NCBI GenBank assembly: GCA_001516055.1
Contig: LOEZ01000055.1
Span: 38,460-102,459, forward strand
Direction: 5' to 3'
Origin: Gracilibacter sp. BRH_c7a
Lineage (GTDB): Bacteria > Bacillota > Desulfitobacteriia > Desulfitobacteriales > Syntrophobotulaceae
DNA: 64,000 bases
Part shown: positions 8,443 through 17,362 of the stretch, piece after piece
Layout: each line of letters opens with the position of its first letter
How positions within the stretch are numbered: position 1 is the first letter of the stretch
Program-made: the position numbers and the translations under genes
The notes under the pieces: model-generated
Database searches by the model: none
What the model was told of the DNA's origin: nothing
Seen by the model: only the letters and a program-made list of their open reading frames with translations

Positions 8443-9494
8443 GATATATCCTCCAAATCATCAGGCAGAGCGGCAATAAATCTAGCCAAAAGTTTGCCAC
8501 AACTGACTACATCTTTCAATGAAACAGTTTCTACTGAAGTATGCATATATCGTAGAGGGATGGATAAAAGTCCTGTAGGAATCCCAAATGAACTTAATTG
8601 AATTATACGCGCATCTGTTCCTGTAGGTCCGGCAACAGCCTGAACCTGGTAGGGCAGATTATTATCTTGAGCACAGGCGGTTAGGAGAGCGTGCATGGTT
8701 GGATGGATGTTCGGGCCAATGGTTATTGCTGGACCTTTCCCTAAATGGATTGAAACTTGATTCTTAGCATCGATTGTTTGAGCATGGGTAACATCAATAG
8801 CTACTGCAATAGTCGGGTTCAGCTTTTCTGTACTAGTCTGAGCACCTCTTAACCCCACTTCTTCTTGGACAGTAGTGACTGCAATTACGTTATGTTTGTG
8901 TTTAATGCTGTTAAGTTCACTCAGACAAACCGCCATCACTGTAATCCCTGCTCTATTATCAAGTGATTTTCCAGCTATAGTCTGATCAAGCAGATCTAGA
9001 GTAGCTCTGTTGATACTTACAATATCTCCAGGCTTCACAAGGCTCTGAGCTTCTTCTGATGAGTGACCGATATCAATAGCCATCTGATGAAGCTTAACAC
9101 TTTTTTTCTTATCACTTTTGGTTTGGTCGGGTTGAAAGGAGATTATCCCCGGTAAATCTCTGCTGCCGTGGACCGTAACTTCTTGATATAACAAGGTTCT
9201 ATCATCAATGCCACCTATAGGTGAAAAGTGAATGAACCCTTTCGAATCAATATGCGTTACCATTAAACCTATTTCATCTGAATGAGCAGCTAACATAACA
9301 GTTTGATTATTACTTGCGTATCCATTTTTAACCGCATAACAATTATGCATATTATCGGTATATATATCGTCAACCAAGGGTTTGAAGGTTTGTTCCAGGC
9401 TTGGAAATAATTTATATTCATAACCTGAAACGCCAGGTTTTCCAGCTAATAAATGAATCGTCTCTTGGGCTAGCTGCAGATGTGGTTTCGTCAA
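8433..9494 (-). CDS. M42-family metallo-aminopeptidase (paralog 3 of 3)
   Basis: 353 residues. Motifs: AHSDEIG (Met of the usual HMDE is Ser), KSLDNRAG, VQEEVGLRG, AIDVTHA and RYMHT. The start is TTG at 9494 with AAGGAAG upstream. It lies only 24 bases after the penicillin-binding protein gene and overlaps the next M42 gene, so the four genes form one transcription unit. Three M42 paralogs in a row could build a mixed TET-like complex, as known for archaeal TET2/TET3; that is inference. Confidence 0.92.
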   Translation of the reverse strand: MTKPHLQLAQETIHLLAGKPGVSGYEYKLFPSLEQTFKPLVDDIYTDNMHNCYAVKNGYASNNQTVMLAAHSDEIGLMVTHIDSKGFIHFSPIGGIDDRTLLYQEVTVHGSRDLPGIISFQPDQTKSDKKKSVKLHQMAIDIGHSSEEAQSLVKPGDIVSINRATLDLLDQTIAGKSLDNRAGITVMAVCLSELNSIKHKHNVIAVTTVQEEVGLRGAQTSTEKLNPTIAVAIDVTHAQTIDAKNQVSIHLGKGPAITIGPNIHPTMHALLTACAQDNNLPYQVQAVAGPTGTDARIIQLSSFGIPTGLLSIPLRYMHTSVETVSLKDVVSCGKLLARFIAALPDDLEDISCS

Positions 9495-9518
9495 ATCGAT
9501 CTTCCTTTCGTTGTGGTG

Positions 9519-11504
9519 TTACTCTCCACTAAAAACAACTTCGATATAGTCACCTTTATTAACTATTTGCCCGGCTTCTGGGAACTGTTGGCTGGCAAGT
9601 CCACTCCCTGTGAATTTGTAACGCAGTTCCAGTTCACCTAATTGTTCTCCAGCTTGTCTGATAGTAAGTCCTGTTAAATCCGGGACACTTACTTCCCCTT
9701 TACCGGGTTGTTTATTGGGTAATATGGGCTCAGAATTTTCATCAACTGGATCTTGGGGAGTTAGTTCTTCGAGATTACTGGGAGTACCGGTATTAACAGG
9801 TATTCCATAGTATTGTAACGTTCCTTCGATAATCTGCTTAGCCGAAGGCCCTGCCAGTGTGCCCCCCTGAATAATTTCAGCTTGGGGAGTATCAATTACA
9901 ACTAGCACTGCAATTTTAGGATTGTCTGCCGGAGCATAAGCAACGAATGAAACAATGAGGTCTGTTTCTGAATACATGCTTGTTGTCGGATCAATTTTTT
10001 GGGCTGTCCCTGTTTTGCCTGCCACTTTGATCCCTGGGATTTTTGCTCTACTTCCGGTTCCCTTATCTACAACATCTACGAGAATGTCACTTAATGTTTT
10101 ACTGGTAGACTTAGATAAAACTTCCCGAATAGCTCGTGGTTCATTCTTATAGAGAACTGTTCCATCCTTATTAGAAATACTATCAAGAATGTAAGGTTGA
10201 TATAAGGTTCCGCCGTTAGCCACAGCACTGATAGCTGTGAGTAACTGAATGGGTGTTACCAGGTTTGCCTGTCCGAATGACATAGTAGCTAATTCAAGTT
10301 CTTTAACTCGACTATTATCAATAAGGAGTCCCTGTTCTTCTCCTGCTATATCAACTCTGGTTCTAGATCCAAACCCAAAAGATTTTAAATATGTGTAAAA
10401 GATATCTTTCCCCAAAATCTCTCCTACTTGAGCCAAGACAACATTAGAAGAAATCCTCATCCCTTCAGCAAAAGAGATTTTGCCACGTACTGTGCGATCT
10501 GAATCCCAGTTCGTGATAGTTCTTGGTCCTACTTTTAGGTATCCTGGATCATCAAATAATTTTTCGGGGGTAACAAGATTCTCTTCCAAAGCAGCGGCTG
10601 CTGTGATTATTTTGAAGGTGGAGCCTGGCTCGTAAATCATACTGATGTTGAGATTCTTGCGCTGTTCGGCATTTGTATTAAGATAATTATTGGAATCAAA
10701 AGTAGGTCTCGATCCCATGGCTAGAATCTTGCCACTCATTGGATCCATGGCGAGAATACTTGCTCTTTTAGGTTGCGTGTTTTCTACTATCTTATCCAGT
10801 TCCTGCTCGACAAGGTGTTGGATGGTAGAGTCCAATGAAAGTGTTAAGTTGTAACCAGTTCTGGAATCAAACTGTTGATTCTCACTGGAATCATTAAGTT
10901 GTAATTGATAACTCTTTTGCCCCATTAGTTCATTGTTATAATAATATTCTATTCCTTCTACTCCATCACCAGCCATATTTACAATTCCTAGTATCGGTGA
11001 AGTAAGTTGACCTGTGGGATAAACTCTTTTAAAAGTATTGGTGAAACCTATGCCTTCTATATCCAAGTCAGCAATTTGATTAGCTTTATCAAGATCTACT
11101 TGGCGTTCTATGCTCACCCAAGATAAGTCTTTTTCTAATAAATCCAAAATTTCTTGACTGTCACTTTCTAAGATCCCAGCTATACTATCTGCAATTTGCT
11201 GTTTCGTTAAGCTTTCATTTTTCTCTAAGAATTTCGTGACGGTCTTCGGGTCGGCATAAATATCTTTAGCAGCAACACTTTTCGCGAGAATATTCTCCTG
11301 ATTATCTAAAATCATACCTCTCTCATAAGGGAGATTATGACTTACTCCTCTAAAAGTTGTTGCTCTAGCTTTTAATTCAGAAGCATTTAATATTTGCAAA
11401 TAAAATAGTTTCCCGAAAATAAGAATACATACTACTATTAAGCCTATATAAATAAACCACTCTCTTGCAAAATACTTGTCTTTGTTTTTATCCTTGTTCT
11501 TCAT
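9519..11504 (-). CDS. Class B penicillin-binding protein with C-terminal PASTA domain (PBP2/SpoVD type)
   Basis: Peptidoglycan transpeptidase, 661 residues, anchored by one N-terminal membrane helix (about 14-37). The dimerisation domain spans about 55-215. The transpeptidase domain has the serine nucleophile in STFK (295-298), SSN (352-354) and KTGT (497-500). The C-terminal 60 residues form one PASTA domain beginning VPDLTGL. A Pro-rich linker lies at about 565-600. SpoVD and vegetative division PBPs share this architecture. It is not in a division/cell-wall (dcw) cluster here but heads an operon of three M42 peptidases. A vegetative or sporulation role cannot be decided from sequence. Confidence 0.92.
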   Translation of the reverse strand: MKNKDKNKDKYFAREWFIYIGLIVVCILIFGKLFYLQILNASELKARATTFRGVSHNLPYERGMILDNQENILAKSVAAKDIYADPKTVTKFLEKNESLTKQQIADSIAGILESDSQEILDLLEKDLSWVSIERQVDLDKANQIADLDIEGIGFTNTFKRVYPTGQLTSPILGIVNMAGDGVEGIEYYYNNELMGQKSYQLQLNDSSENQQFDSRTGYNLTLSLDSTIQHLVEQELDKIVENTQPKRASILAMDPMSGKILAMGSRPTFDSNNYLNTNAEQRKNLNISMIYEPGSTFKIITAAAALEENLVTPEKLFDDPGYLKVGPRTITNWDSDRTVRGKISFAEGMRISSNVVLAQVGEILGKDIFYTYLKSFGFGSRTRVDIAGEEQGLLIDNSRVKELELATMSFGQANLVTPIQLLTAISAVANGGTLYQPYILDSISNKDGTVLYKNEPRAIREVLSKSTSKTLSDILVDVVDKGTGSRAKIPGIKVAGKTGTAQKIDPTTSMYSETDLIVSFVAYAPADNPKIAVLVVIDTPQAEIIQGGTLAGPSAKQIIEGTLQYYGIPVNTGTPSNLEELTPQDPVDENSEPILPNKQPGKGEVSVPDLTGLTIRQAGEQLGELELRYKFTGSGLASQQFPEAGQIVNKGDYIEVVFSGE

Positions 11505-11594
11505 TCCTACCTCACATGCAAAAATATATACACAATAAATCCGATAGAAGTTTCACTATACATTTTAGCATATGATGGCAGTATTTTAGTATGG

Positions 11595-11664
11595 AAGCTC
11601 ACAAAAACTTAACTATCGATGGCAGAAAATAATTAAAGCCACCTTGCTAAGAATCTGTGAGCTT
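11595..11664. repeat. Widely spaced inverted repeat between rhomboid and PBP genes
   Basis: AAGCTCACA at 11595-11603 and its complement TGTGAGCTT at 11656-11664 are 52 bases apart. It may be a long-loop terminator for the rhomboid gene or an operator pair for the PBP operon. Nothing else is recognised in 11505-11715. Confidence 0.35.
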
Positions 11665-11715
11665 AATAATAACATTCCCTAATATTCATGAAAGGATTCA
11701 ATGAAAAAAATGTAA

Positions 11716-12309
11716 TTATAACTTGAATAAACGTAAAACTGCTCCTAAAGAAGAACCACCTATCAGCCCTCCTAAGTGAGCATAATTATCTAAACCCGGT
11801 AGTATCATCCCCAACATAAGGTTTATTCCCAAAATAACCATTAGATTCGTGATAAGACCGCTACTGCGCAAAAATTGATTATTCCACCCATAGATGACAA
11901 TTGCCCCAAGAAGTCCAAATATCGCTCCAGAAGCTCCAGCCGATAAATGCGGGCTCATCAAATAGCTTAGAACTGAGCCTGAGAGACCGCTAACCAAGAA
12001 TAGCATCACTAGTTTACCATGTCCAAATATTTTCTCCGAATATTTTCCTAAGATATATAAAGCATATGTATTAAATAAAAGATGAGTAAATCCAATATGG
12101 ATAAAGATACTCGTCAATAATCGCCAATATTGACCTGCTTCTATCAAAGGGTTTACCTTAGCTCCAAATAAAATCAGAACATGAGTTTTTGTTGTACCAC
12201 CCGCTAATGTCATTAGAAGAAATACAACTAGAATAATTAGGATAAATATATATGTAATATAGAAATTTCGAAAATCGTTCTTGTAGTAATTCTTATAGTA
12301 GTTATCCAT
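11716..12309 (-). CDS. Rhomboid-family intramembrane serine protease
   Basis: 197-residue membrane protein with about six hydrophobic segments. It carries the rhomboid motifs: HIGFTHLLFN (HxxxN, His76/Asn80), the nucleophile Ser127 in GASG, and His178 in NYAHLGG, forming a Ser-His dyad within the membrane. It cleaves membrane-embedded substrates; the target is unknown. The ATG at 12309 is chosen because AGGTG lies 6 bases upstream; a GTG three codons earlier overlaps that site. It is a single gene flanked by hairpins. Confidence 0.93.
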   Translation of the reverse strand: MDNYYKNYYKNDFRNFYITYIFILIILVVFLLMTLAGGTTKTHVLILFGAKVNPLIEAGQYWRLLTSIFIHIGFTHLLFNTYALYILGKYSEKIFGHGKLVMLFLVSGLSGSVLSYLMSPHLSAGASGAIFGLLGAIVIYGWNNQFLRSSGLITNLMVILGINLMLGMILPGLDNYAHLGGLIGGSSLGAVLRLFKL

Positions 12310-12335
12310 TTTAATCACCTATCAATAACAGGATA

Positions 12336-12385
12336 AACTTGAAATGCATAGTGTCTTATCAAAGCCGACACTTGCATTTCAAGTT
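12336..12385 (-). terminator. Long hairpin, probable terminator of the LysM gene
   Basis: AACTTGAAATGCA at 12336-12348 and AGTGTC at 12350-12355 pair with 12367-12385 across an 11-base loop, giving a 19-bp stem with one bulge. The T-tract is short (TTTATCC on the minus strand). It lies 59 bases after the LysM gene stop. Confidence 0.6.
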
Positions 12386-12443
12386 CCATTATTTTGCTAA
12401 ATTTTTAAACTCATCTTAACATATCTCATGGATTGAAGCAATT

Positions 12444-12938
12444 TTAGTAGCGAGGGGGAATAAATAGTCTTTCACCAGGGTAGATAAGATCGGGTTGCCC
12501 TAAATGATTATAGCCTGCTAATTCCCGCCAATCGAGACCGTACTTCTTAGCTATTTTGTAAACGGTATCTCCTTTTTGAACCACGTAAACCTCAGGCATT
12601 TTCTCAACTAATGCCGTGTGTTCACAATATGGTGCACAATACCCACAAGCGTCACATGTATAACCCATATGAGTATGAGTACTTGCCATACCATAAGGAC
12701 CACCAGAATAGTCATAACCTTCATAAGGCATTCCAGGTGTTGCCATTCCAGGCATTGCCCCGTATTGATTTGGATCAAAGCCCATTCCATACTCTGGCAT
12801 TCCAGTCATGGCACCTTGCTGATTTGGATCGAATCCCATTCCCTCAGGCATTGCACCATATTGGGTTTGATAAGGGGTCGGAACACCAGCCATTGGCGGT
12901 TGACTCATGAAGTCAGTTTGTTTCTTCCCAAAGAACAT
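12444..12938 (-). CDS. LysM-domain spore-type protein with Gly/Met/Pro repeats
   Basis: 164 residues. The N-terminal ~85 residues are low-complexity, with GMGFDPNQ repeated and many GAMxGM units. A Cys/His cluster (YTCDACGYCAPYCEH) follows and could bind metal or form disulphides. The C-terminal 45 residues are one LysM peptidoglycan-binding domain (VQKGDTVYKIAKKYGL, NHLGQPDLIYPGERLFIP). The layout resembles spore coat/cortex proteins such as SafA but is shorter. The second ATG (12938) is chosen: GGAGG lies 7 bases before it but only 1 base before the first. A sigma-K-like promoter lies just upstream. Confidence 0.82.
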   Translation of the reverse strand: MFFGKKQTDFMSQPPMAGVPTPYQTQYGAMPEGMGFDPNQQGAMTGMPEYGMGFDPNQYGAMPGMATPGMPYEGYDYSGGPYGMASTHTHMGYTCDACGYCAPYCEHTALVEKMPEVYVVQKGDTVYKIAKKYGLDWRELAGYNHLGQPDLIYPGERLFIPPRY

Positions 12939-12960
12939 TTCCATACCTCCTTTTTGCTAT

Positions 12961-12987
12961 TATGGTATGGAATAAAATCAATAAAGT
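12961..12987 (-). promoter_or_regulatory. Candidate sigma-K promoter of the LysM gene
   Basis: On the minus strand AC (12986-12987), 16 bases, then CATACCATA (12961-12969). This fits the late mother-cell pattern AC-N16/17-CATAnnnTA. The predicted start would leave a short leader before GGAGG at 12946-12950. Confidence 0.45.
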
Positions 12988-13014
12988 GTCTGTACATGGT
13001 AATAAATGTATTTA

Positions 13015-13938
13015 TTATTTTATTCTTTCGTACGCCGCAAGATATTTCTCAATTTGTACTCCAGCAATAGCTCCATCTCCTACTGCTGTAGCTACTTGTC
13101 TTAAGGGCGTAGTACGGATGTCACCAACAGCATATACTCCTTCAATACTGGTTCGCAAGAATTCATCGGTAATTATATATCCTTTTTCATCGGTATTAAA
13201 ATAATCTGCAACAAATTTTGTATTTGGTTCTGTTCCGATATAGATAAAAACTCCGTCAACTTTTAAATCTTCTATCTCTTTAGACTCTTTATTTTTCAAT
13301 ACTACCTTCTCGACTTTATCTTTACCTGAGATTTCTTCTACAGTGTAATTAAGCATGAAGCTTATTTTGGGGTTACTCTGGGCATGTTCAATGGCAATTT
13401 GTGATGCTCTAAAACCCTGACGTCTGTGAATAATAAACACTTCTGTAGCAAATTTAGTTAGATATACAGCTTCTTCAAGAGCAGCATTACCCCCTCCGAT
13501 AACGGCTAGTCTTTTTCCTTTATAAAAAGCTCCGTCACAAGTTGCACAGTAAGATACCCCGCGGCCATGAAAAGTCTTTTCCCCTTCAATTCCAAGAAAG
13601 CGAGGTTTAGAACCTGCCGCAATAATTACAGATCTTGCTTCTATAGACTGTTTGTCAGTAACGATTGTCTTTACCTTATCAGTAAGTTTAAGTTCGCTAA
13701 CATTCTCAAAAATGAACTCTGCTCCCTGATTTAAAGCCTGCTTATAGAAATTATTGGCAAGTTCGAACCCGGAAATCCCATCAGGAAAGCCAGGATAATT
13801 CTCTATACTTTCCGTTAATGCCGCTTGTCCTCCTGGAACCATAGACTCAATCACTGCCGTTTTAAGACCACCCCTAGCTGCGTAGATAGCAGCCGTCAGT
13901 CCGCCTGGTCCACCACCAACTATTATTACATCGTACAT
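13015..13938 (-). CDS. trxB: Thioredoxin reductase
   Basis: NADPH-dependent FAD flavoprotein that reduces thioredoxin, 307 residues. It has the N-terminal FAD motif GGGPGGLTAA, the redox-active CATC at 131-134, the NADPH motif GGGNAALEEA, and the C-terminal FAD motif VYAVGDIRTTPLRQ. Length and order match low-molecular-weight bacterial TrxB. No thioredoxin gene is adjacent. The start ATG has AAGGTTGGTG upstream. Confidence 0.95.
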   Translation of the reverse strand: MYDVIIVGGGPGGLTAAIYAARGGLKTAVIESMVPGGQAALTESIENYPGFPDGISGFELANNFYKQALNQGAEFIFENVSELKLTDKVKTIVTDKQSIEARSVIIAAGSKPRFLGIEGEKTFHGRGVSYCATCDGAFYKGKRLAVIGGGNAALEEAVYLTKFATEVFIIHRRQGFRASQIAIEHAQSNPKISFMLNYTVEEISGKDKVEKVVLKNKESKEIEDLKVDGVFIYIGTEPNTKFVADYFNTDEKGYIITDEFLRTSIEGVYAVGDIRTTPLRQVATAVGDGAIAGVQIEKYLAAYERIK

Positions 13939-14015
13939 ATCTTACACCAACCTTTTTTCCAGATTATTCCCAAGTATATATCAAATCGCCTTATAAAGAA
14001 AGCGATCCAGAATTA

Positions 14016-15068
14016 TTAATTACCCTGAATAGTTCGCCAATAATAATGAAATCCTATTTCACCTGGTACAACCTGCATATATATATTACCCGTGGGTGAA
14101 AAAACAATGGATCCCTCGGGCAGCTGAGTTTGCATCGTTGTTCCTTCTGTAAGGAAAACAGTTAGCTGTCGATTATGCTTGATTAATAGCTTCTTATCAT
14201 TACTTATAAAAGATTCAATATTCTCATAGGTCATCTCACCTTGCCATAGATTTATAGGATTACCGCCTTCTTTATGATAATCATAAATAGATAGTCCTTT
14301 TAGATAACCATCTTCTACTCGCCCGATATAGATAGTATTATCTTTACTTCCCAGTAATATATCATTTGGGTGGATGGAAATAATCTTTCTTTCTTGTCCT
14401 TCATGCGAGAATATCCGCTTGGAATTATCATAGGTGCTTTCCACAAATAAATTACCCAGTTTATTGGAGACTGCTATATTATCGATAAATTCTTGTGGTA
14501 AATCAAGCCAGTTTATCCCCTTCATGATATCCATTTTTATGAGCCTTGATTTCTGTTTGGAGTCATTAAATAATACATACAGATTATTAGTGTACGTAGA
14601 AATCTCAATCTTGAGAACACGGGCTATAGGAAAGCTAAACTCTCGATCTAGTTTTGGCAGGTATTCATTATTCGTACTATTATTTAAATCCAGACTATAA
14701 AGGTATCCTCTTAAATGTCCTGGTTGTGTGGTGAAAAAAAGCAAACTGTTTCTATCAGGCAGCCATTTGTAATTAAGCATTTCGGATGAAGAATCGAGAA
14801 ATACTGAGCTATCAAATACTGATTTATTCTGAAATAGATCTATCACTTCTAGTTTATTATCGTTAATAAAACTTAGATATTTATTATTGTATGATAATTG
14901 TAGGTTTTCAGCCTCGGTAATATCTGTTTCAACCAGATGTGCTTGATCAATAGTTATAGACGAATGTAAAAGCTCACCGGTTTTCCAATCTAAGAAAGCA
15001 AAGATTAGATATTGAGTGAATAAAGATAATCCTATAATAATTGCAATTACATTAGCTTTCTTCTTCAA
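14016..15068 (-). CDS. Membrane-anchored extracytoplasmic protein, propeller-like, function unknown
   Basis: 350 residues with a TTG start after GAGAGGAAATTTAA. One N-terminal hydrophobic segment (about 7-25) should anchor or export it. The rest is beta-rich with repeated units resembling propeller blades, such as NKYLSFINDNKLEVIDL, RNSLLFFTT and NTIYIGRVEDG. I do not recognise a defined family. It lies 17 bases downstream of the NAGPA-domain gene and is probably co-transcribed with it, so a cell-surface or exopolysaccharide role is plausible but unproven. Confidence 0.7.
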   Translation of the reverse strand: MKKKANVIAIIIGLSLFTQYLIFAFLDWKTGELLHSSITIDQAHLVETDITEAENLQLSYNNKYLSFINDNKLEVIDLFQNKSVFDSSVFLDSSSEMLNYKWLPDRNSLLFFTTQPGHLRGYLYSLDLNNSTNNEYLPKLDREFSFPIARVLKIEISTYTNNLYVLFNDSKQKSRLIKMDIMKGINWLDLPQEFIDNIAVSNKLGNLFVESTYDNSKRIFSHEGQERKIISIHPNDILLGSKDNTIYIGRVEDGYLKGLSIYDYHKEGGNPINLWQGEMTYENIESFISNDKKLLIKHNRQLTVFLTEGTTMQTQLPEGSIVFSPTGNIYMQVVPGEIGFHYYWRTIQGN

Positions 15069-15085
15069 TTAAATTTCCTCTCAAG

Positions 15086-16045
15086 CTAGTTACTCGGCAG
15101 CACTACAAAGGCAGTAGGAATATAGCGTTCACCATATATATTCCATAAGCTGTTAATTATCTGATCATTATAAATCATTTCCGTCGATGAACCACCGTCG
15201 AGGTTGGCTGCATTGACAGCACCATATTCGATAAAGACATTCATTAGATCCCTCAAGGTCGCTCCCATGCTCCAACTAGGCTGTCGGCCATCTATAACAA
15301 CAAAGATAACCGTTCCGTCTGACTTTTGGCCTATCCCTGTACGAGGGGCTATTCCCCATCCACCATCACCTTGAATAAGAGGTTCATTGTCTAGAATCAA
15401 GTTGGGGTTAAAAGTGACTGCATTTTGAATCTTATTGGCATACACTTGGATAATGTTCATGTTTTTAAGGATTAATCTATCCTGGTTGTCAAAACCAATT
15501 ATATTCACTTCAACATCATCTGTATTATTGTGAACAACTATTCCATCTTGGACTGTTATCCCATCAGGGAAAGCTCCATTGCCCTGAGCATTAGGATCAT
15601 AAAATCCTCCCCCGTTTATACCTGCAATAGCTTGATTATCCAAAACCATTTCCGAAAGTCTCTGACCGGCAGTTCCAATCTCTTTCGTGACAGCAATTTT
15701 AACCTGACTGGGGTCTTTAACCAACATGACTTTACCTTTAAAATACTTACCTTCAATATTTTCTATTCTTATGTGATTTTTATTATCAACTATAATATTC
15801 TCTTTTGTATGAATTACCGGTTCAACTATGATTGGATTCTGCTTGTTACGCTTGGCGATCTCATTAATCTTTTCTTGAGACAAGAAAAAATCTACCACCT
15901 GCGGGTGTCGAGATGTAAGGATAGTATTGACAGTGAAGCCTTTTAAGGATTGGAAAGGTCCATAGAAGATAATAAAAGGTGAAGAAATAAGAAAGAAAAA
16001 GAGATTGAACAACAGAAAATAAAACCCAACTCGTTTTTTGCTCAT
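15086..16045 (-). CDS. NAGPA-domain (phosphodiester glycosidase) exported protein
   Basis: 319 residues with an N-terminal membrane segment (about 6-30) followed by a phosphodiester-glycosidase (NAGPA, formerly DUF2233) domain in the C-terminal two thirds. Motifs: AGINGGGFYDP, FPDGITVQDG, RTGIGQKSDG, VIDGRQPSWSMGATL and NLDGGSSTEM. Family members act on sugar-phosphodiester linkages or exopolysaccharide; in B. subtilis YoeB/YngK-type neighbours are wall linked, but the substrate here is unknown. The ATG at 16045 shares its A with the upstream stop (TAATG), suggesting coupling; a GTG at 16057 is the alternative. Confidence 0.85.
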   Translation of the reverse strand: MSKKRVGFYFLLFNLFFFLISSPFIIFYGPFQSLKGFTVNTILTSRHPQVVDFFLSQEKINEIAKRNKQNPIIVEPVIHTKENIIVDNKNHIRIENIEGKYFKGKVMLVKDPSQVKIAVTKEIGTAGQRLSEMVLDNQAIAGINGGGFYDPNAQGNGAFPDGITVQDGIVVHNNTDDVEVNIIGFDNQDRLILKNMNIIQVYANKIQNAVTFNPNLILDNEPLIQGDGGWGIAPRTGIGQKSDGTVIFVVIDGRQPSWSMGATLRDLMNVFIEYGAVNAANLDGGSSTEMIYNDQIINSLWNIYGERYIPTAFVVLPSN

Positions 16046-16611
16046 TAAGGTTTCCACAACCCTTTGATAACTTCAGTCGCTACTGCTTTAATCGTTTTTC
16101 TCGATGTCATGGCTTGAGATCTTAGTGAATTATAAGCTGTTTCTTCATCGAGACCGTCAGCTACTAAGATCAAGACCGCTTGAAAGATAATCTTTCTTGT
16201 TTTGATCTCATCATTAAGGCGTCTTATTTCATCCATATTTTTTCTTTCTATCTCAAACTTATGTTCTGCTTGAACGATAGCTGTCACCACATCTGCAGCT
16301 CGCAACGGAGCTGCAACTATCTGATGCAAATTGGTTTTAACTGCTAAATGCAGGTTGGGATATTCCTTTTCTTCCAAAATTAGTATTACGGGACAAATGT
16401 GGGAATGAACTAGATTTTGCAAAAGATCCAGTGGATTTAAACCGTCTATATCCCAACCACAAATTATAAGGTCAGGGTCAACTCTTTGAGCCATTCTTAG
16501 TGCTTCTATTCCATTGTCAGTTTTAGCGATTGCTTGGTAGTTAGCAACGGGTAAAACTGGGCTAAGGTCATTGAGGATTTTTTCTTTTGCTATTAAAATT
16601 GCTCTTTTCAT
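16045..16611 (-). CDS. ANTAR-domain RNA-binding regulator with pseudo-receiver
   Basis: 188 residues. The N-terminal ~120 residues have a response-regulator fold (PDLIICGWDIDGLNPLDLL), but the phospho-acceptor Asp position reads Gly, so phosphorylation is doubtful. The C-terminal ~55 residues are an ANTAR domain (EIKTRKIIFQA, AYNSLRSQAM, IKAVATEVIKG). ANTAR proteins bind paired hairpins in nascent RNA and prevent termination. It is translationally coupled to the NAGPA gene, which is unusual company. A hairpin terminator at 16667-16695 precedes the gene. Confidence 0.87.
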   Translation of the reverse strand: MKRAILIAKEKILNDLSPVLPVANYQAIAKTDNGIEALRMAQRVDPDLIICGWDIDGLNPLDLLQNLVHSHICPVILILEEKEYPNLHLAVKTNLHQIVAAPLRAADVVTAIVQAEHKFEIERKNMDEIRRLNDEIKTRKIIFQAVLILVADGLDEETAYNSLRSQAMTSRKTIKAVATEVIKGLWKP

Positions 16612-16666
16612 AATTACTCCGTTTTTTTTACTTTGATATAATTATACTATCAGATCGTTCAAAACG

Positions 16667-16695
16667 AAATAAGTGCTATTGATAAGCACTTATTT
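16667..16695 (-). terminator. Bidirectional-looking hairpin between the 184-residue protein gene and ANTAR gene
   Basis: AAATAAGTGCT at 16667-16677 pairs perfectly with 16685-16695, loop 7 bases. T-rich sequence follows on both strands. It lies 81 bases after the stop of the gene at 16776-17330. Confidence 0.65.
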
Positions 16696-16775
16696 ATAAA
16701 TCTCTCTTTATATAATATTTCAAATCTAATAGAACTTCAAATATAAAGCCAAAATCCCTCTGATAAATGTTTACT

Positions 16776-17330
16776 TTATTTTACTGAGGTATCTACATTG
16801 AAAATTACTCTAGCTTCAGTATTTTGTAATATTCCTCCCTCTGAATTAGCTTTAATAGCTAAAATCATTTCATGTTGTCCTGCAGTAGCACTTTTTCCTT
16901 GAGCATCACCAAGGGCTTCGATATTTTCAAAGACAATTCGAGCTGTTTCCCCTGGTTCCAGGGTAGGTATTTTCCCTTCTTTACTCATAGATTTGGACTT
17001 ATCTTCGATTGCAGAAATAGTAAGCTTAACAGGTATGTCAGTAATCATTTTTTCAGTCATGTTTTGAACGATTGCGGAAATCTTGAAACTATCTTCATTC
17101 AATGTCTGCATTCCTTTAAAAACTTGACCTTCATAAGATATGTCCCGAATTTCAATCTGTGGTTCGAATTCGATAGAAAGAATTTTTAATTCTGGTTCTA
17201 CTTCTGTAGGAGTAGAACTAGCCTGTAAACTTCGAAACACATTTACTCCAAAAACAGATACTAAAGCTATTAGAACAAACAGCCCACCATATAAGAAATA
17301 CTTTCTTTTGAGAGTAACGAATCTTGCCAA
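16776..17330 (-). CDS. Small membrane-anchored extracytoplasmic protein, unknown
   Basis: 184 residues. One N-terminal membrane helix (about 11-30: YFLYGGLFVLIALVSVFGV) is followed by a beta-sandwich-like domain resembling FxLYD/CARDB modules (FKISAIVQNMTEKMITDIPV, LEPGETARIVFE). The start is TTG at 17330 with GGAGG 9 bases upstream. More upstream starts are excluded because they would run through the terminator hairpin at 17369-17401. Family not recognised with confidence. Confidence 0.7.
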   Translation of the reverse strand: MARFVTLKRKYFLYGGLFVLIALVSVFGVNVFRSLQASSTPTEVEPELKILSIEFEPQIEIRDISYEGQVFKGMQTLNEDSFKISAIVQNMTEKMITDIPVKLTISAIEDKSKSMSKEGKIPTLEPGETARIVFENIEALGDAQGKSATAGQHEMILAIKANSEGGILQNTEARVIFNVDTSVK

Positions 17331-17362
17331 TATATTACACCTCCTTAAATAACAATTCCTAA

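Noticed and set aside
12618..13070. Plus-strand 150-residue reading frame opposite the LysM gene
   Set aside because: It is the complement of a repetitive Gly/Met-rich coding region; no ribosome site and no similarity.
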